The notes under the pieces are model-generated. The model was not told where the DNA came from. It made no database searches and saw only the letters and a list, made by a program, of their open reading frames with translations. The translations under genes were made by a program, and so were the position numbers. 64,000 nt of DNA. It comes from Salinibacterium sp. PAMC 21357. GTDB taxonomy: Bacteria > Actinomycetota > Actinomycetes > Actinomycetales > Microbacteriaceae. Each line of letters opens with the position of its first letter. Position 1 is the stretch's first letter. This document shows, piece by piece, positions 35,623 through 43,224 of this stretch. The stretch spans positions 310,001 to 374,000 of the forward strand of contig NZ_AHWA01000006.1 in assembly GCF_000247645.1 (NCBI RefSeq), read 5' to 3'.

Positions 35623-36624
35623 ATGAAAGATCGCGCGCAGCGAGTGCTGATCATCGCGGCATACCCAGAAGATGAGGCCGCCGTCTTCGGTGCCACCATC
35701 GCCTCTCTCGTTCAGCGGGGCACCGAACTCATCGTGCTCACGTGCAGCAACTCGCCGAAGAACGACGAAGCGCACGCCGCCGTCCGCGACATCCTCGGAA
35801 TCACCGCCCACCACGTTCTGCGTGAAGACGACGGCGCGCAGTTCACGACGCGCACGGCGCGCGACCTCGCGGCCGATCTTGTCGCTGCCATTACCTCTCT
35901 CAAGCCGGATGTCGTTGTCAGCTATGCCTCGAACGCCAGCGGCAGCAATTACGAGCAGCAAGCGCGGCTCGTGAGTGAGGCAACTGCTCATGCCACTGAG
36001 CTTGCGGGTATTCCCTTCTATACGACATCGTCGACACCGGTAGATCGGGGAGTTGCTGTCACCTCACCCACCGCAACGGCGTTCAAACGTCAGGCGATGG
36101 AAATTTACAGCACGCTACCTCCCGTGGGGGAGAGCGTGGCGACGCCGGTTGAGTATTTGCGTCGACTCCGTCGCCGCGAATTAGTAATCGGAGAACGCAA
36201 TCGTTTCGAACGTATAGTGCTCGCCATCGTTGCGACCGCTGTTGGTGCGCTTGTCGGACTCGTATTGACCGCGGTGCACCAATCGGCAATCACCCTGTGG
36301 GGGGTGCGGGTGCCGTGGGGAATCATCGCGGCTGTCGCTCTCACGACCGCTCTCATTCTGGGCTTGCGGCTCATTTACGACACGAGAGTAGCGCCGGGAT
36401 TTGCCTCGCTCGGCGTGCTCGCGATGTCAGCCCTATTGGCTACCGCGATGCCAGGGGGAACAATATTGATTCCCGGAAACGTATCGGGATACGTGTGGAC
36501 TTTCGCCCCCGTGCTGATCATCTTGGTGGTCGTCGGCTGGCCACGGGTGAATCGTCAGGCTTCGACGTCGAGCCGCGATAACATTGAGTTGAACTCTCCC
36601 GTGAAAGGTGCGGATATCTCTTGA
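35623..36624 (+). CDS. PIG-L (MshB-like) domain with degenerate active site, fused to a membrane domain
   Basis: A 333-residue protein; ATG has GGGAGGA six bases upstream. Residues 1-180 have the PIG-L/LmbE fold of MshB and other zinc deacetylases. The usual AHPDDE is AYPEDE here (13-18), and the second ligand motif (GHPDH in MshB) reads SNYEQQ (108-113). At least two of the zinc ligands and the catalytic Asp are therefore replaced. From about 198 there are four membrane helices. The ferredoxin and dapC genes follow, overlapping. The location matches mshB-Rv1171-fdxC-Rv1178 in mycobacteria, so this may be an mshB-locus relic with a new role. Confidence 0.75.
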   Translation: MKDRAQRVLIIAAYPEDEAAVFGATIASLVQRGTELIVLTCSNSPKNDEAHAAVRDILGITAHHVLREDDGAQFTTRTARDLAADLVAAITSLKPDVVVSYASNASGSNYEQQARLVSEATAHATELAGIPFYTTSSTPVDRGVAVTSPTATAFKRQAMEIYSTLPPVGESVATPVEYLRRLRRRELVIGERNRFERIVLAIVATAVGALVGLVLTAVHQSAITLWGVRVPWGIIAAVALTTALILGLRLIYDTRVAPGFASLGVLAMSALLATAMPGGTILIPGNVSGYVWTFAPVLIILVVVGWPRVNRQASTSSRDNIELNSPVKGADIS

Positions 36625-36956
36625 CGTACATCATCGCCCAGCCGTGTGTCGACCTTAAGGATCGCGCGTGTGTCGACGAATGTCCCGTCGATTGCATTTA
36701 CGAGGGCGACCGGATGCTCTACATCCAGCCCGATGAGTGCGTCGATTGCGGTGCCTGCGAACCGGTGTGCCCGGTTGAGGCCATTTACTACGAAGACGAT
36801 ACGCCAGACAAATGGGCGGATTACTACAAGGTAAATGTCGAATTCTTCGACCTCCTCGATGACAGTTCGCCCGGTGGGGCAGCGAAGGTTGGCGTGATTC
36901 ACAAGGACCACCCCCTCGTCGCTGCACTCCCTGAGGGCGGCGGATCCTCCGACTGA
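36621..36956 (+). CDS. fdxA: 7Fe ferredoxin
   Basis: A 111-residue ferredoxin. 'PCVDLKDRACVDECPVDCIY' holds the cluster-1 cysteines in the spacing of [3Fe-4S]/[4Fe-4S] proteins, and 'CVDCGACEPVCPVEAIYYED' the second set. It starts with TTG, overlapping the stop of the PIG-L gene, and its stop overlaps dapC. It is a low-potential electron carrier; the partner enzymes are unknown. Confidence 0.95.
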   Translation: MTYIIAQPCVDLKDRACVDECPVDCIYEGDRMLYIQPDECVDCGACEPVCPVEAIYYEDDTPDKWADYYKVNVEFFDLLDDSSPGGAAKVGVIHKDHPLVAALPEGGGSSD

Positions 36957-38062
36957 TGGCTCGCACACCGTTGGCGCTGCCGGACTTTCCGTGGGACGCT
37001 CTTGTTCCTTACGGCACCATCGCGCGCACGCATCCCGACGGTTTCGTTGACCTTTCGGTAGGATCGCCGGTTGACCCTACTCCTCAGATCATCCGGGAGA
37101 CTCTCGCAGCGGCGACGGACGCTCATGCCTACCCCACAACGACAGGCACCGTGCAATTGCGCGAAGCCATCGTTGAGTGGTTTGACCGCCGCCGTGGTGT
37201 TCCCGGCCTCACCGTTAACAATGTGCTTCCGACGGTCGGATCAAAAGAGCTGGTAGCGCTGCTGCCATTGTTGCTGGGGCTCGGCAAGGGCGATGTGGTT
37301 GTGCATCCCTCCGTTGCTTACCCCACCTATGCCATCGGTGCGGCCCTGGTCGGCGCGACTGCTGTTGCCTCCGACGACCCTGCCGAATGGCCAGAGAATA
37401 CCGCCCTCGTCTGGCTCAATAGCCCGGGCAACCCTGATGGTCGCGTGGCTGACGTTGATCAGCTTCGGGCTGCCGTTGCGCGTGCCCGCGAGCTTGGTGC
37501 GGTAATTGCCTCAGACGAGTGCTACGCCGAACTCAATTGGAATGGCCCCGACCCCACTCCCTCGATTCTTGATCCCGAGGTGATCGGCACCGATCGTTCC
37601 TCGGTGCTCGCCGTCTATTCGCTCAGTAAGCAGTCGAACCTTGCCGGTTACCGCGCTGCGTTTGTTGCCGGATGCTCGGCTCTTATCTCTGAGCTGCTGG
37701 CGGTGCGCAAGCACGCTGGGCTCATCGTGCCTGGCCCGGTTCAAGAGGCAATGGTGACCGCGCTTCGCGATGAAGCTCATGTAGCTCACCAGCGTGAGCT
37801 TTACCGAGCGAGACGAGCAAAGCTGCTTCCGGCGCTCACGCGAGCCGGGTTTTACGTTGATGACAGTGTCGCCGGGCTCTACTTGTGGGCGACCAAGAAT
37901 GAAGATTCGTGGCAGACGGTGGGAGATCTTGCGCAGTCCGGCATCCTCGTGGTTCCGGGTTCGTTCTATGGCGAAGAGCCGGCTCGTCATGTGCGCATTG
38001 CGCTGACGGCAAGTGATTACACAATCGCGGATGCTGTTGCTCGCCTCGAATTGCTGTCTTAA
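36956..38062 (+). CDS. dapC: N-succinyldiaminopimelate aminotransferase DapC
   Basis: A 368-residue class I/II PLP aminotransferase. 'VDLSVGSPVDPTPQII' starts the fold, 'TVGSKELVALLPLLLGLGKGD', 'WLNSPGNPDG', and the PLP lysine in 'SLSKQSNLAGYRAAFVAG'. It converts N-succinyl-amino-oxopimelate to succinyl-diaminopimelate in lysine/peptidoglycan synthesis. The pairing with ferredoxin is standard in actinobacteria, and dapD and dapE lie 1.5-3 kb further on. Confidence 0.92.
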   Translation: MARTPLALPDFPWDALVPYGTIARTHPDGFVDLSVGSPVDPTPQIIRETLAAATDAHAYPTTTGTVQLREAIVEWFDRRRGVPGLTVNNVLPTVGSKELVALLPLLLGLGKGDVVVHPSVAYPTYAIGAALVGATAVASDDPAEWPENTALVWLNSPGNPDGRVADVDQLRAAVARARELGAVIASDECYAELNWNGPDPTPSILDPEVIGTDRSSVLAVYSLSKQSNLAGYRAAFVAGCSALISELLAVRKHAGLIVPGPVQEAMVTALRDEAHVAHQRELYRARRAKLLPALTRAGFYVDDSVAGLYLWATKNEDSWQTVGDLAQSGILVVPGSFYGEEPARHVRIALTASDYTIADAVARLELLS

Positions 38063-38125
38063 GTGCACTAAATCGCCAAGGCCTTGTCGTTGACCTCTAA
38101 ACACCGAACGGTTTGCTTGGCTGGT

Positions 38126-38155
38126 GTGACACTGGCCATTCAACCCTTGTAGGCT
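38126..38155 (+). promoter_or_regulatory. Leaderless promoter of gltA
   Basis: GTGACA (38126-38131) and TAGGCT (38150-38155) are separated by 18 bases. The GTG start codon follows after six more, and no ribosome site is present. Confidence 0.65.
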
Positions 38156-38161
38156 GTAGCG

Positions 38162-39457
38162 GTGAATGAAGCCCCTCAAGACCCAGAGAAGGCCACCCTC
38201 CACTTTCCGGGTGGTTCCGCCGAATTCCCGATAATCCGTGGAGTCGATGGTCACAACAGCATCGATATCTCGACCTTCATGAAGCAGACCGGCTACACGG
38301 CGCTTGATCAAGGTTTCGTGAACACTGCATCGACACGGAGTGCGATCACGTACATCGATGGCGATCGTGGCATTTTGCGATACCGCGGCTATGCGATCGA
38401 AGAGGTGGCAGCCAACTCCACGTACCTCGAGGTAGCGTGGCTGCTCATCTATGGAGAGATTCCTTCGAAGTCGCAGCTTGAGGAGTTCGACGAGAAGATT
38501 CGTCGCCACACCTTGCTGCACGAAGACCTCCGCCGCTTCTTTGACGCTCTGCCGCACAGCGCGCATCCGATGTCGGTCTTGTCCAGCGCAGTCTCAGCGC
38601 TGTCGACGTATTACGAAGACTCCCATGACGTGCGCGACCCCGAGCAGGTCGAGCTGTCGACTATCCGTCTGCTTGCTAAGTTGCCGGTGATTGCGGCGTA
38701 TGCCCACAAGAAGTCGCTGGGCCAGGCGTTGCTCTACCCCGACAACTCTCTGAGCTTTGTCGACAACTTCTTGAAGCTCAACTTTGGCAACATGGCCGAA
38801 GAATTTGAGGTCAACCCTGTCGTGAGCAAGGCGCTTGATCGCTTGCTCATTTTGCACGAAGACCACGAGCAGAACGCATCCACCTCAACGGTGCGTCTCG
38901 TCGGATCGACCGAAGCCAATATTTTCGCGTCGATCTCCGCAGGCATCAACGCTCTCTATGGCCCGCTTCACGGTGGCGCCAATGAGGCTGTTCTCAAGAT
39001 GCTCGGCGAGATTCAGCAGTCGGGCGAAGGCGTTCAAAAGTTCGTCGAACGCGTGAAGCGCAAAGAAGAAGGCGTTCGCCTGATGGGCTTCGGCCACCGC
39101 GTGTACAAGAGCTTTGACCCGCGTGCTCGACTGGTAAAAGAGAGTGCGGATGAGGTTCTCGCTGATCTCGGTGTGAGTGACCCGTTGCTCGACATCGCTC
39201 GCGAACTCGAAGAAGTTGCCCTCGCCGACGACTACTTCATCTCTCGCAAGCTCTACCCCAACGTGGACTTCTACACGGGCGTTATCTACAAGGCGATGAA
39301 CTTCCCGCCGCGAATGTTCACTGTGTTGTTTGCGATCGGTCGACTTCCCGGCTGGATCGCCAACTGGCGCGAAATGAATGAAGACCCCAACACCAAGATT
39401 GGTCGCCCGCAGCAGCTGTACACGGGCCCCGAAACACGGAGTTGGCCTCAGCGCTAA
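38162..39457 (+). CDS. gltA: Citrate synthase
   Basis: A 431-residue type II citrate synthase. The catalytic residues are visible: His in 'ILHEDHEQNASTSTVRLVGS', His in 'GPLHGGANEAVLKM' and the Asp in 'GHRVYKSFDPRA'. It condenses oxaloacetate and acetyl-CoA at the head of the TCA cycle. The GTG start is six bases after a -10 box, so the message is probably leaderless. It lies between dapC and dapD, and a terminator follows. Confidence 0.97.
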   Translation: MNEAPQDPEKATLHFPGGSAEFPIIRGVDGHNSIDISTFMKQTGYTALDQGFVNTASTRSAITYIDGDRGILRYRGYAIEEVAANSTYLEVAWLLIYGEIPSKSQLEEFDEKIRRHTLLHEDLRRFFDALPHSAHPMSVLSSAVSALSTYYEDSHDVRDPEQVELSTIRLLAKLPVIAAYAHKKSLGQALLYPDNSLSFVDNFLKLNFGNMAEEFEVNPVVSKALDRLLILHEDHEQNASTSTVRLVGSTEANIFASISAGINALYGPLHGGANEAVLKMLGEIQQSGEGVQKFVERVKRKEEGVRLMGFGHRVYKSFDPRARLVKESADEVLADLGVSDPLLDIARELEEVALADDYFISRKLYPNVDFYTGVIYKAMNFPPRMFTVLFAIGRLPGWIANWREMNEDPNTKIGRPQQLYTGPETRSWPQR

Positions 39458-39510
39458 TCGCTTAGCGCGTGGCAGCCGCAGCGAACGATCGTGTGCGGCT
39501 CACTAACGAA

Positions 39511-39544
39511 GAACGGCCGGCATCCCTCGGGACGCCGGCCGTTC
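39511..39544. terminator. Bidirectional terminator between gltA and dapD
   Basis: GAACGGCCGGC pairs with GCCGGCCGTTC around a 12-base loop. TGTTGTTTTG follows on the plus side and TTCGTTAG on the minus side. It serves both converging genes. Confidence 0.85.
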
Positions 39545-39571
39545 TGTTGTTTTGCGTAGGGGTTGTGCTGG

Positions 39572-40513
39572 CTACGCGTGCAGCGCGGTGTTGAGCACAA
39601 CGCCGCTACCGCTGCGGGGAAGCACTTCGACTCCACCGCTCAGGGAATTGCGGCGGAACAGCAGCCCGTTCACTCCGCTGAGTTCCACAGCCTTCACGGT
39701 GCGCGGCGTAGCAGAACCATCGATGATCGTTACTTTCGTGCCAGCGGTCACATAAAGCCCGGCTTCGACAACAGAATCGTCACCGATCGCAATGCCGATT
39801 CCCGAGTTGGCACCGAGCAACGCGCGAGCACCGATCGAGACGCGTTCGGTTCCGCCACCGCTGAGGGTACCCATGATGGATGCTCCGCCACCGATATCAG
39901 CACCGTCACCCACTACGACACCCTGCGAGATGCGGCCCTCGACCATCGAGCTGCCGAGCGTGCCCGCGTTGAAGTTGACGAAGCCCTCGTGCATCACGGT
40001 GGTTCCGGGGGAGAGGTAGGCGCCGAGGCGCACTCGGGAGGCGTCGGCGATGCGAACGCGTTCGGGCACGACATAGTCGAGCATCCGAGGGAACTTGTCG
40101 ATACCGGTAATGGCGATGCCAGCGCGTTGCAGCGAGACGCGAAGCTCGGCGTAGTCGCTGGGGTGCACGGCACCGGCGTTGGTCCAGACCACGATCGGAA
40201 GAGCGCCGAACAGGCCGTCGAGGTTGATGCTGTTGGGCTCGACGAGCAGATGGCTGAGCAGGTGCAGGCGCAGGTAGGCGTCTGCGGTGGACTGCGGTGC
40301 GGCATCCAGATCGATTTCGACGGTCACGAACTCGGTGGTCACCCGGCGGCGTTCGTCGGCGCCCAGATGCTGCTCGAGATCGGCGGGGGTGTAGTGCGGG
40401 TCGGTGCCCTCGGGGATGGATCCTAGGTGCGGGGCGGGGAACCACACGTCGAGTGTTGTTCCGTCGCCGGCGATTGTTGCGAGTCCGTATCCCCATGCTG
40501 TGCGCGAAGTCAT
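39572..40513 (-). CDS. dapD: Tetrahydrodipicolinate N-succinyltransferase DapD
   Basis: A 313-residue enzyme of the actinobacterial DapD type. The N-terminal half is specific to that type ('[20 protein letters not shown]', '[17 protein letters not shown]'). The C-terminal half is a left-handed beta helix of hexapeptide repeats ('[20 protein letters not shown]', '[20 protein letters not shown]', '[20 protein letters not shown]'). It adds succinyl from succinyl-CoA in lysine synthesis. It is divergent from dapE with only 26 bp between starts. Confidence 0.97.
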   Translation of the reverse strand: MTSRTAWGYGLATIAGDGTTLDVWFPAPHLGSIPEGTDPHYTPADLEQHLGADERRRVTTEFVTVEIDLDAAPQSTADAYLRLHLLSHLLVEPNSINLDGLFGALPIVVWTNAGAVHPSDYAELRVSLQRAGIAITGIDKFPRMLDYVVPERVRIADASRVRLGAYLSPGTTVMHEGFVNFNAGTLGSSMVEGRISQGVVVGDGADIGGGASIMGTLSGGGTERVSIGARALLGANSGIGIAIGDDSVVEAGLYVTAGTKVTIIDGSATPRTVKAVELSGVNGLLFRRNSLSGGVEVLPRSGSGVVLNTALHA

Positions 40514-40519
40514 GCATCA

Positions 40520-40533
40520 AGGTTACTTACACT
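40520..40533. promoter_or_regulatory. Back-to-back leaderless -10 boxes of dapD and dapE
   Basis: On the minus strand TAACCT (40525-40520) ends six bases before the dapD ATG. On the plus strand TACACT (40528-40533) ends six bases before the dapE ATG. The whole divergent interval is 26 bp, so each -35 region must lie inside the other coding sequence. Confidence 0.6.
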
Positions 40534-40539
40534 GGGTGC

Positions 40540-41637
40540 ATGCCAGTGACCGATCCGACCGTTCCCGTACTCGATTTAAGTGCTTCGAGCATCGACCTCA
40601 CTCGCCAGTTGTGCGATATCGAGTCGGTCTCCGGCAACGAACAACGCATCGCGGATGCCGTTGAGACGGCGTTGAGCGCGTTCAGTCACCTTGAAGTGAT
40701 TCGGGATGCGAATGCGGTTATTGCCCGCACAAGTGGGGGCAAAGTCCAGCGTGTGGTGATCGCCGGTCATCTCGACACTGTGCCCGTGAACGCGAATTTG
40801 CCAACCACCCTCGAAATGATCGATGGCGAAGAGCACCTGGTTGGCCGGGGCACTGTCGACATGAAGGGCGGCGTTGCCGTTGCGCTCAAGCTCGCGGGCG
40901 AACTCGTCGATCCCGCGGTTGATGTCACGTGGATCTTTTACGACCTCGAAGAGGTTGCTGCTGACCTCAACGGTTTGGGGCGAATCGCGCGTAATCGGCC
41001 CGACCTCATGGCGGGCGACTTCGCCATCATTGGAGAACCATCCAACTCAACGATCGAGGGCGGCTGCAACGGAACAGCCCGCATCGACATCCAGCTCACC
41101 GGCCTGCGAGCACACTCTGCCCGTGCGTGGATGGGGGAGAATGCGATTCACGCGGCAGCGCCCGTCTTGGCGATTCTGGCGGCGTACGAGCCGGAGCAGC
41201 GGGAAGTGGACGGACTGGTGTACCGCGAGGGCCTCAATGCCGTCGGCATCTCTGGCGGAGTCGCCGGCAATGTGATCCCGGATGCCGCCACCGTCACCGT
41301 GAACTTTCGTTTTGCCCCCGATCGCAGCACAGCGCAAGCGATTGAACACTTGCGCGAAGTTTTTGATGGCTATGAGTTCGAGGTCACCGACCTCGCGTCA
41401 GGAGCACGCCCCGGGCTTGATGCTCCTATCGCGCAACAGTTCATGAAGGCAGTCGGCGGTACTCCCGCCCCCAAATATGGCTGGACTGATGTCGCGCGCT
41501 TCTCCGAACTGGGAGTGCCCGCAGTCAACTACGGACCGGGCAACCCGCTGCGCGCACACGCTGACGATGAGCGCGTAGCAACCCGCGAGATTGCGGCCTG
41601 TGAGCAGGGGCTGAGGGCGTGGCTAACGGCTCGCTAG
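40540..41637 (+). CDS. dapE: Succinyl-diaminopimelate desuccinylase DapE
   Basis: A 365-residue M20 metallopeptidase-fold enzyme. Metal ligands are in AGHLDTVPV, GRGTVDMKGG, 'YDLEEVAADLNGLG' (EE), GEPSNSTIEGGCNGT and the late 'NPLRAHADDERV'. It releases succinate from N-succinyl-LL-diaminopimelate. I chose the ATG at 40540, because the longer reading runs back through dapD. The 3' end overlaps the next gene by 19 bases. Confidence 0.96.
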   Translation: MPVTDPTVPVLDLSASSIDLTRQLCDIESVSGNEQRIADAVETALSAFSHLEVIRDANAVIARTSGGKVQRVVIAGHLDTVPVNANLPTTLEMIDGEEHLVGRGTVDMKGGVAVALKLAGELVDPAVDVTWIFYDLEEVAADLNGLGRIARNRPDLMAGDFAIIGEPSNSTIEGGCNGTARIDIQLTGLRAHSARAWMGENAIHAAAPVLAILAAYEPEQREVDGLVYREGLNAVGISGGVAGNVIPDAATVTVNFRFAPDRSTAQAIEHLREVFDGYEFEVTDLASGARPGLDAPIAQQFMKAVGGTPAPKYGWTDVARFSELGVPAVNYGPGNPLRAHADDERVATREIAACEQGLRAWLTAR

Positions 41638-42848
41638 CCTCCACGGCTCGCCGCGCAACAACGGCGATTCTTGCCCCGGAGCGATGGTGGATGGCCGTCA
41701 TCGGAATCTTCGTGGCCTCGAGGATTGTCACGACGTCAATTCTGTTGGCGTACGCATCCATTCAAGCCACCAATGCGTGGACGGGCCCGAAGCCTGACTA
41801 CTTCTCGTTCGCGAAAATTTGGGATGGCCACTGGTACTACATCATCGCGCTCACGGGCTATCCGCGAGAACTGCCGCTCACAGATGCCGGTCACGTCTCC
41901 GAGAGTGCCTGGGCCTTTATGCCGGGGTATCCCGGAGTGGTGCGCGCCATCATGACGGTGACGACCCTCGACTACGCCTATGTGGCAGTGATGGTCTCGG
42001 TCGGCTTTTCGCTCGGTGCAGCGCTGCTGTTTTATCGGCTCCTGCATCTGGTGCTGCCCTCAACCACAGCCTTGTTCGCTGTCGCGATCTTTTGTTTCGC
42101 CCCGCTTTCGCCTATTTTGCAAGTGGCTTATGCGGAGTCGATGGCCCTGTTCTTGCTCATGTTGGCGCTGTATTGGCTTCTGAAACGTCAGTACTGGATG
42201 CTGTTGCCCGTCATCGCGGTGTTGTCGCTGACGAGGCCTAGCGGTCTTGCGCTCGCGCTCGCGCTCGGACTGCACGTGGTGTATCGCTGGTGGGTTCGTG
42301 ACCGTGATGGGTTTCCGCGGCGGGAGGCCATTGCTGCGATCACGGTGACTGCTTTCAGCGTGCTGATGGGGTTCGCCTGGTTGTTGATCGCGGCAATCAT
42401 GACCGGCTCGTTGACCGCCTACACCGATACCGAGCTGGCGTGGCGGGCACCCTACGTTGGCAATGTCGAACTTGTGCCGTTCACGGCGTGGTTTCAGGGT
42501 GCGGGTTTCTGGCAGACCCAGTGGGGTATCCCGCAGTGGCTGTTGTCGGCGCTGTTGGTTGCGGTGGTGTTGGGCTTCTTCGGCTTCTTGCTGAGCCGCC
42601 CCGCCCGCCGGCTTGGCGTTGACCTGCGCTTGTGGATGCTGAGTTACGCGCTGTACCTTTTGGCCGTTTTCTTTCCACAATCGAGCACGTTTCGGCTCTT
42701 GATGCCGATGTTCCCCCTTGCGGGAGCTCTAGCTCAGCCGAAGTCGCCAACCTATCGAATACTGCTGCTGCTCGCCTGCATTGCGGGGCAGTGGGGGTGG
42801 GTGCATATAGCTTGGTGGGTCGACAACTATGACTGGACTCCGCCGTAA
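41619..42848 (+). CDS. Multi-pass GT-C glycosyltransferase-like protein (PIG-V type)
   Basis: A 409-residue membrane protein with about nine or ten helices. After the first helix comes 'FAKIWDGHWYYIIALTGYP', which resembles the acidic-loop signature of PIG-V/GPI mannosyltransferases (WD-x-H-x-x-I-A-x-x-GY). 'AYAESMALFLLMLALYWLLKR' and 'LTRPSGLALALALGLHVVYRW' follow the same family pattern. It probably moves mannose from polyprenyl-phosphate-mannose to a lipid or protein outside the membrane. GTG lies within the dapE end. The acceptor is unknown. Confidence 0.75.
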   Translation: MANGSLASTARRATTAILAPERWWMAVIGIFVASRIVTTSILLAYASIQATNAWTGPKPDYFSFAKIWDGHWYYIIALTGYPRELPLTDAGHVSESAWAFMPGYPGVVRAIMTVTTLDYAYVAVMVSVGFSLGAALLFYRLLHLVLPSTTALFAVAIFCFAPLSPILQVAYAESMALFLLMLALYWLLKRQYWMLLPVIAVLSLTRPSGLALALALGLHVVYRWWVRDRDGFPRREAIAAITVTAFSVLMGFAWLLIAAIMTGSLTAYTDTELAWRAPYVGNVELVPFTAWFQGAGFWQTQWGIPQWLLSALLVAVVLGFFGFLLSRPARRLGVDLRLWMLSYALYLLAVFFPQSSTFRLLMPMFPLAGALAQPKSPTYRILLLLACIAGQWGWVHIAWWVDNYDWTPP

Positions 42849-42905
42849 ACCGACAAGTTCTCCAGAGATGATCCGACAGAGTTTCAGTATCGGGGTTTTA
42901 TGCGG

Positions 42906-42911
42906 GATAAT
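42906..42911 (+). promoter_or_regulatory. -10 box (GATAAT) of the DUF3117 gene
   Basis: TGCGGGATAAT at 42901-42911 looks like an extended -10. The ATG at 42943 has its own ribosome site (AAAGGGGA), so this message has a short leader. Confidence 0.5.
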
Positions 42912-42942
42912 GGAAGCAAGTACCAATGAAAGGGGACTAGCT

Positions 42943-43116
42943 ATGGCAGCCATGAAGCCGAGGACCGGTGACGGGCCGATGGAGGCTGTCAAAGAGGGTC
43001 GACTCATTATCGTTCGAGTACCTCTCGAAGGCGGCGGTCGTCTCGTTGTTTCTGTAAACGACGACGAAGCAAAAGAACTGCACGACGCACTTGCGGGTGT
43101 TGTAGCCGCCGTTTAG
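42943..43116 (+). CDS. DUF3117 protein
   Basis: A 57-residue protein beginning AAMKPRTGDGPMEAVKEGR and ending in a short helix 'DDEAKELHDALAGVV'. This is the DUF3117 family, small proteins highly conserved across actinobacteria and unknown in function. The 57-residue reading is chosen for the AAAGGGGA ribosome site and the family length. A strong bidirectional terminator follows. Confidence 0.9.
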   Translation: MAAMKPRTGDGPMEAVKEGRLIIVRVPLEGGGRLVVSVNDDEAKELHDALAGVVAAV

Positions 43117-43185
43117 GCGGGCTCCATCTTGCTGAGGTGAACTCGCGGAGTGTTCCGCAAACTTTCACCGTGCATCAAGTTTCAA

Positions 43186-43220
43186 CGAAAGCGCCAACCG
43201 AATCTCGGGTGGCGCTTTCG
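43186..43220. terminator. Bidirectional terminator between DUF3117 and the UvrA-like gene
   Basis: CGAAAGCGCC and GGCGCTTTCG pair perfectly, with partial extension into AACC/GGGT. TTCGTT follows on the plus side. The stem serves the converging ATPase gene as well. Confidence 0.8.
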
Positions 43221-43224
43221 TTCG

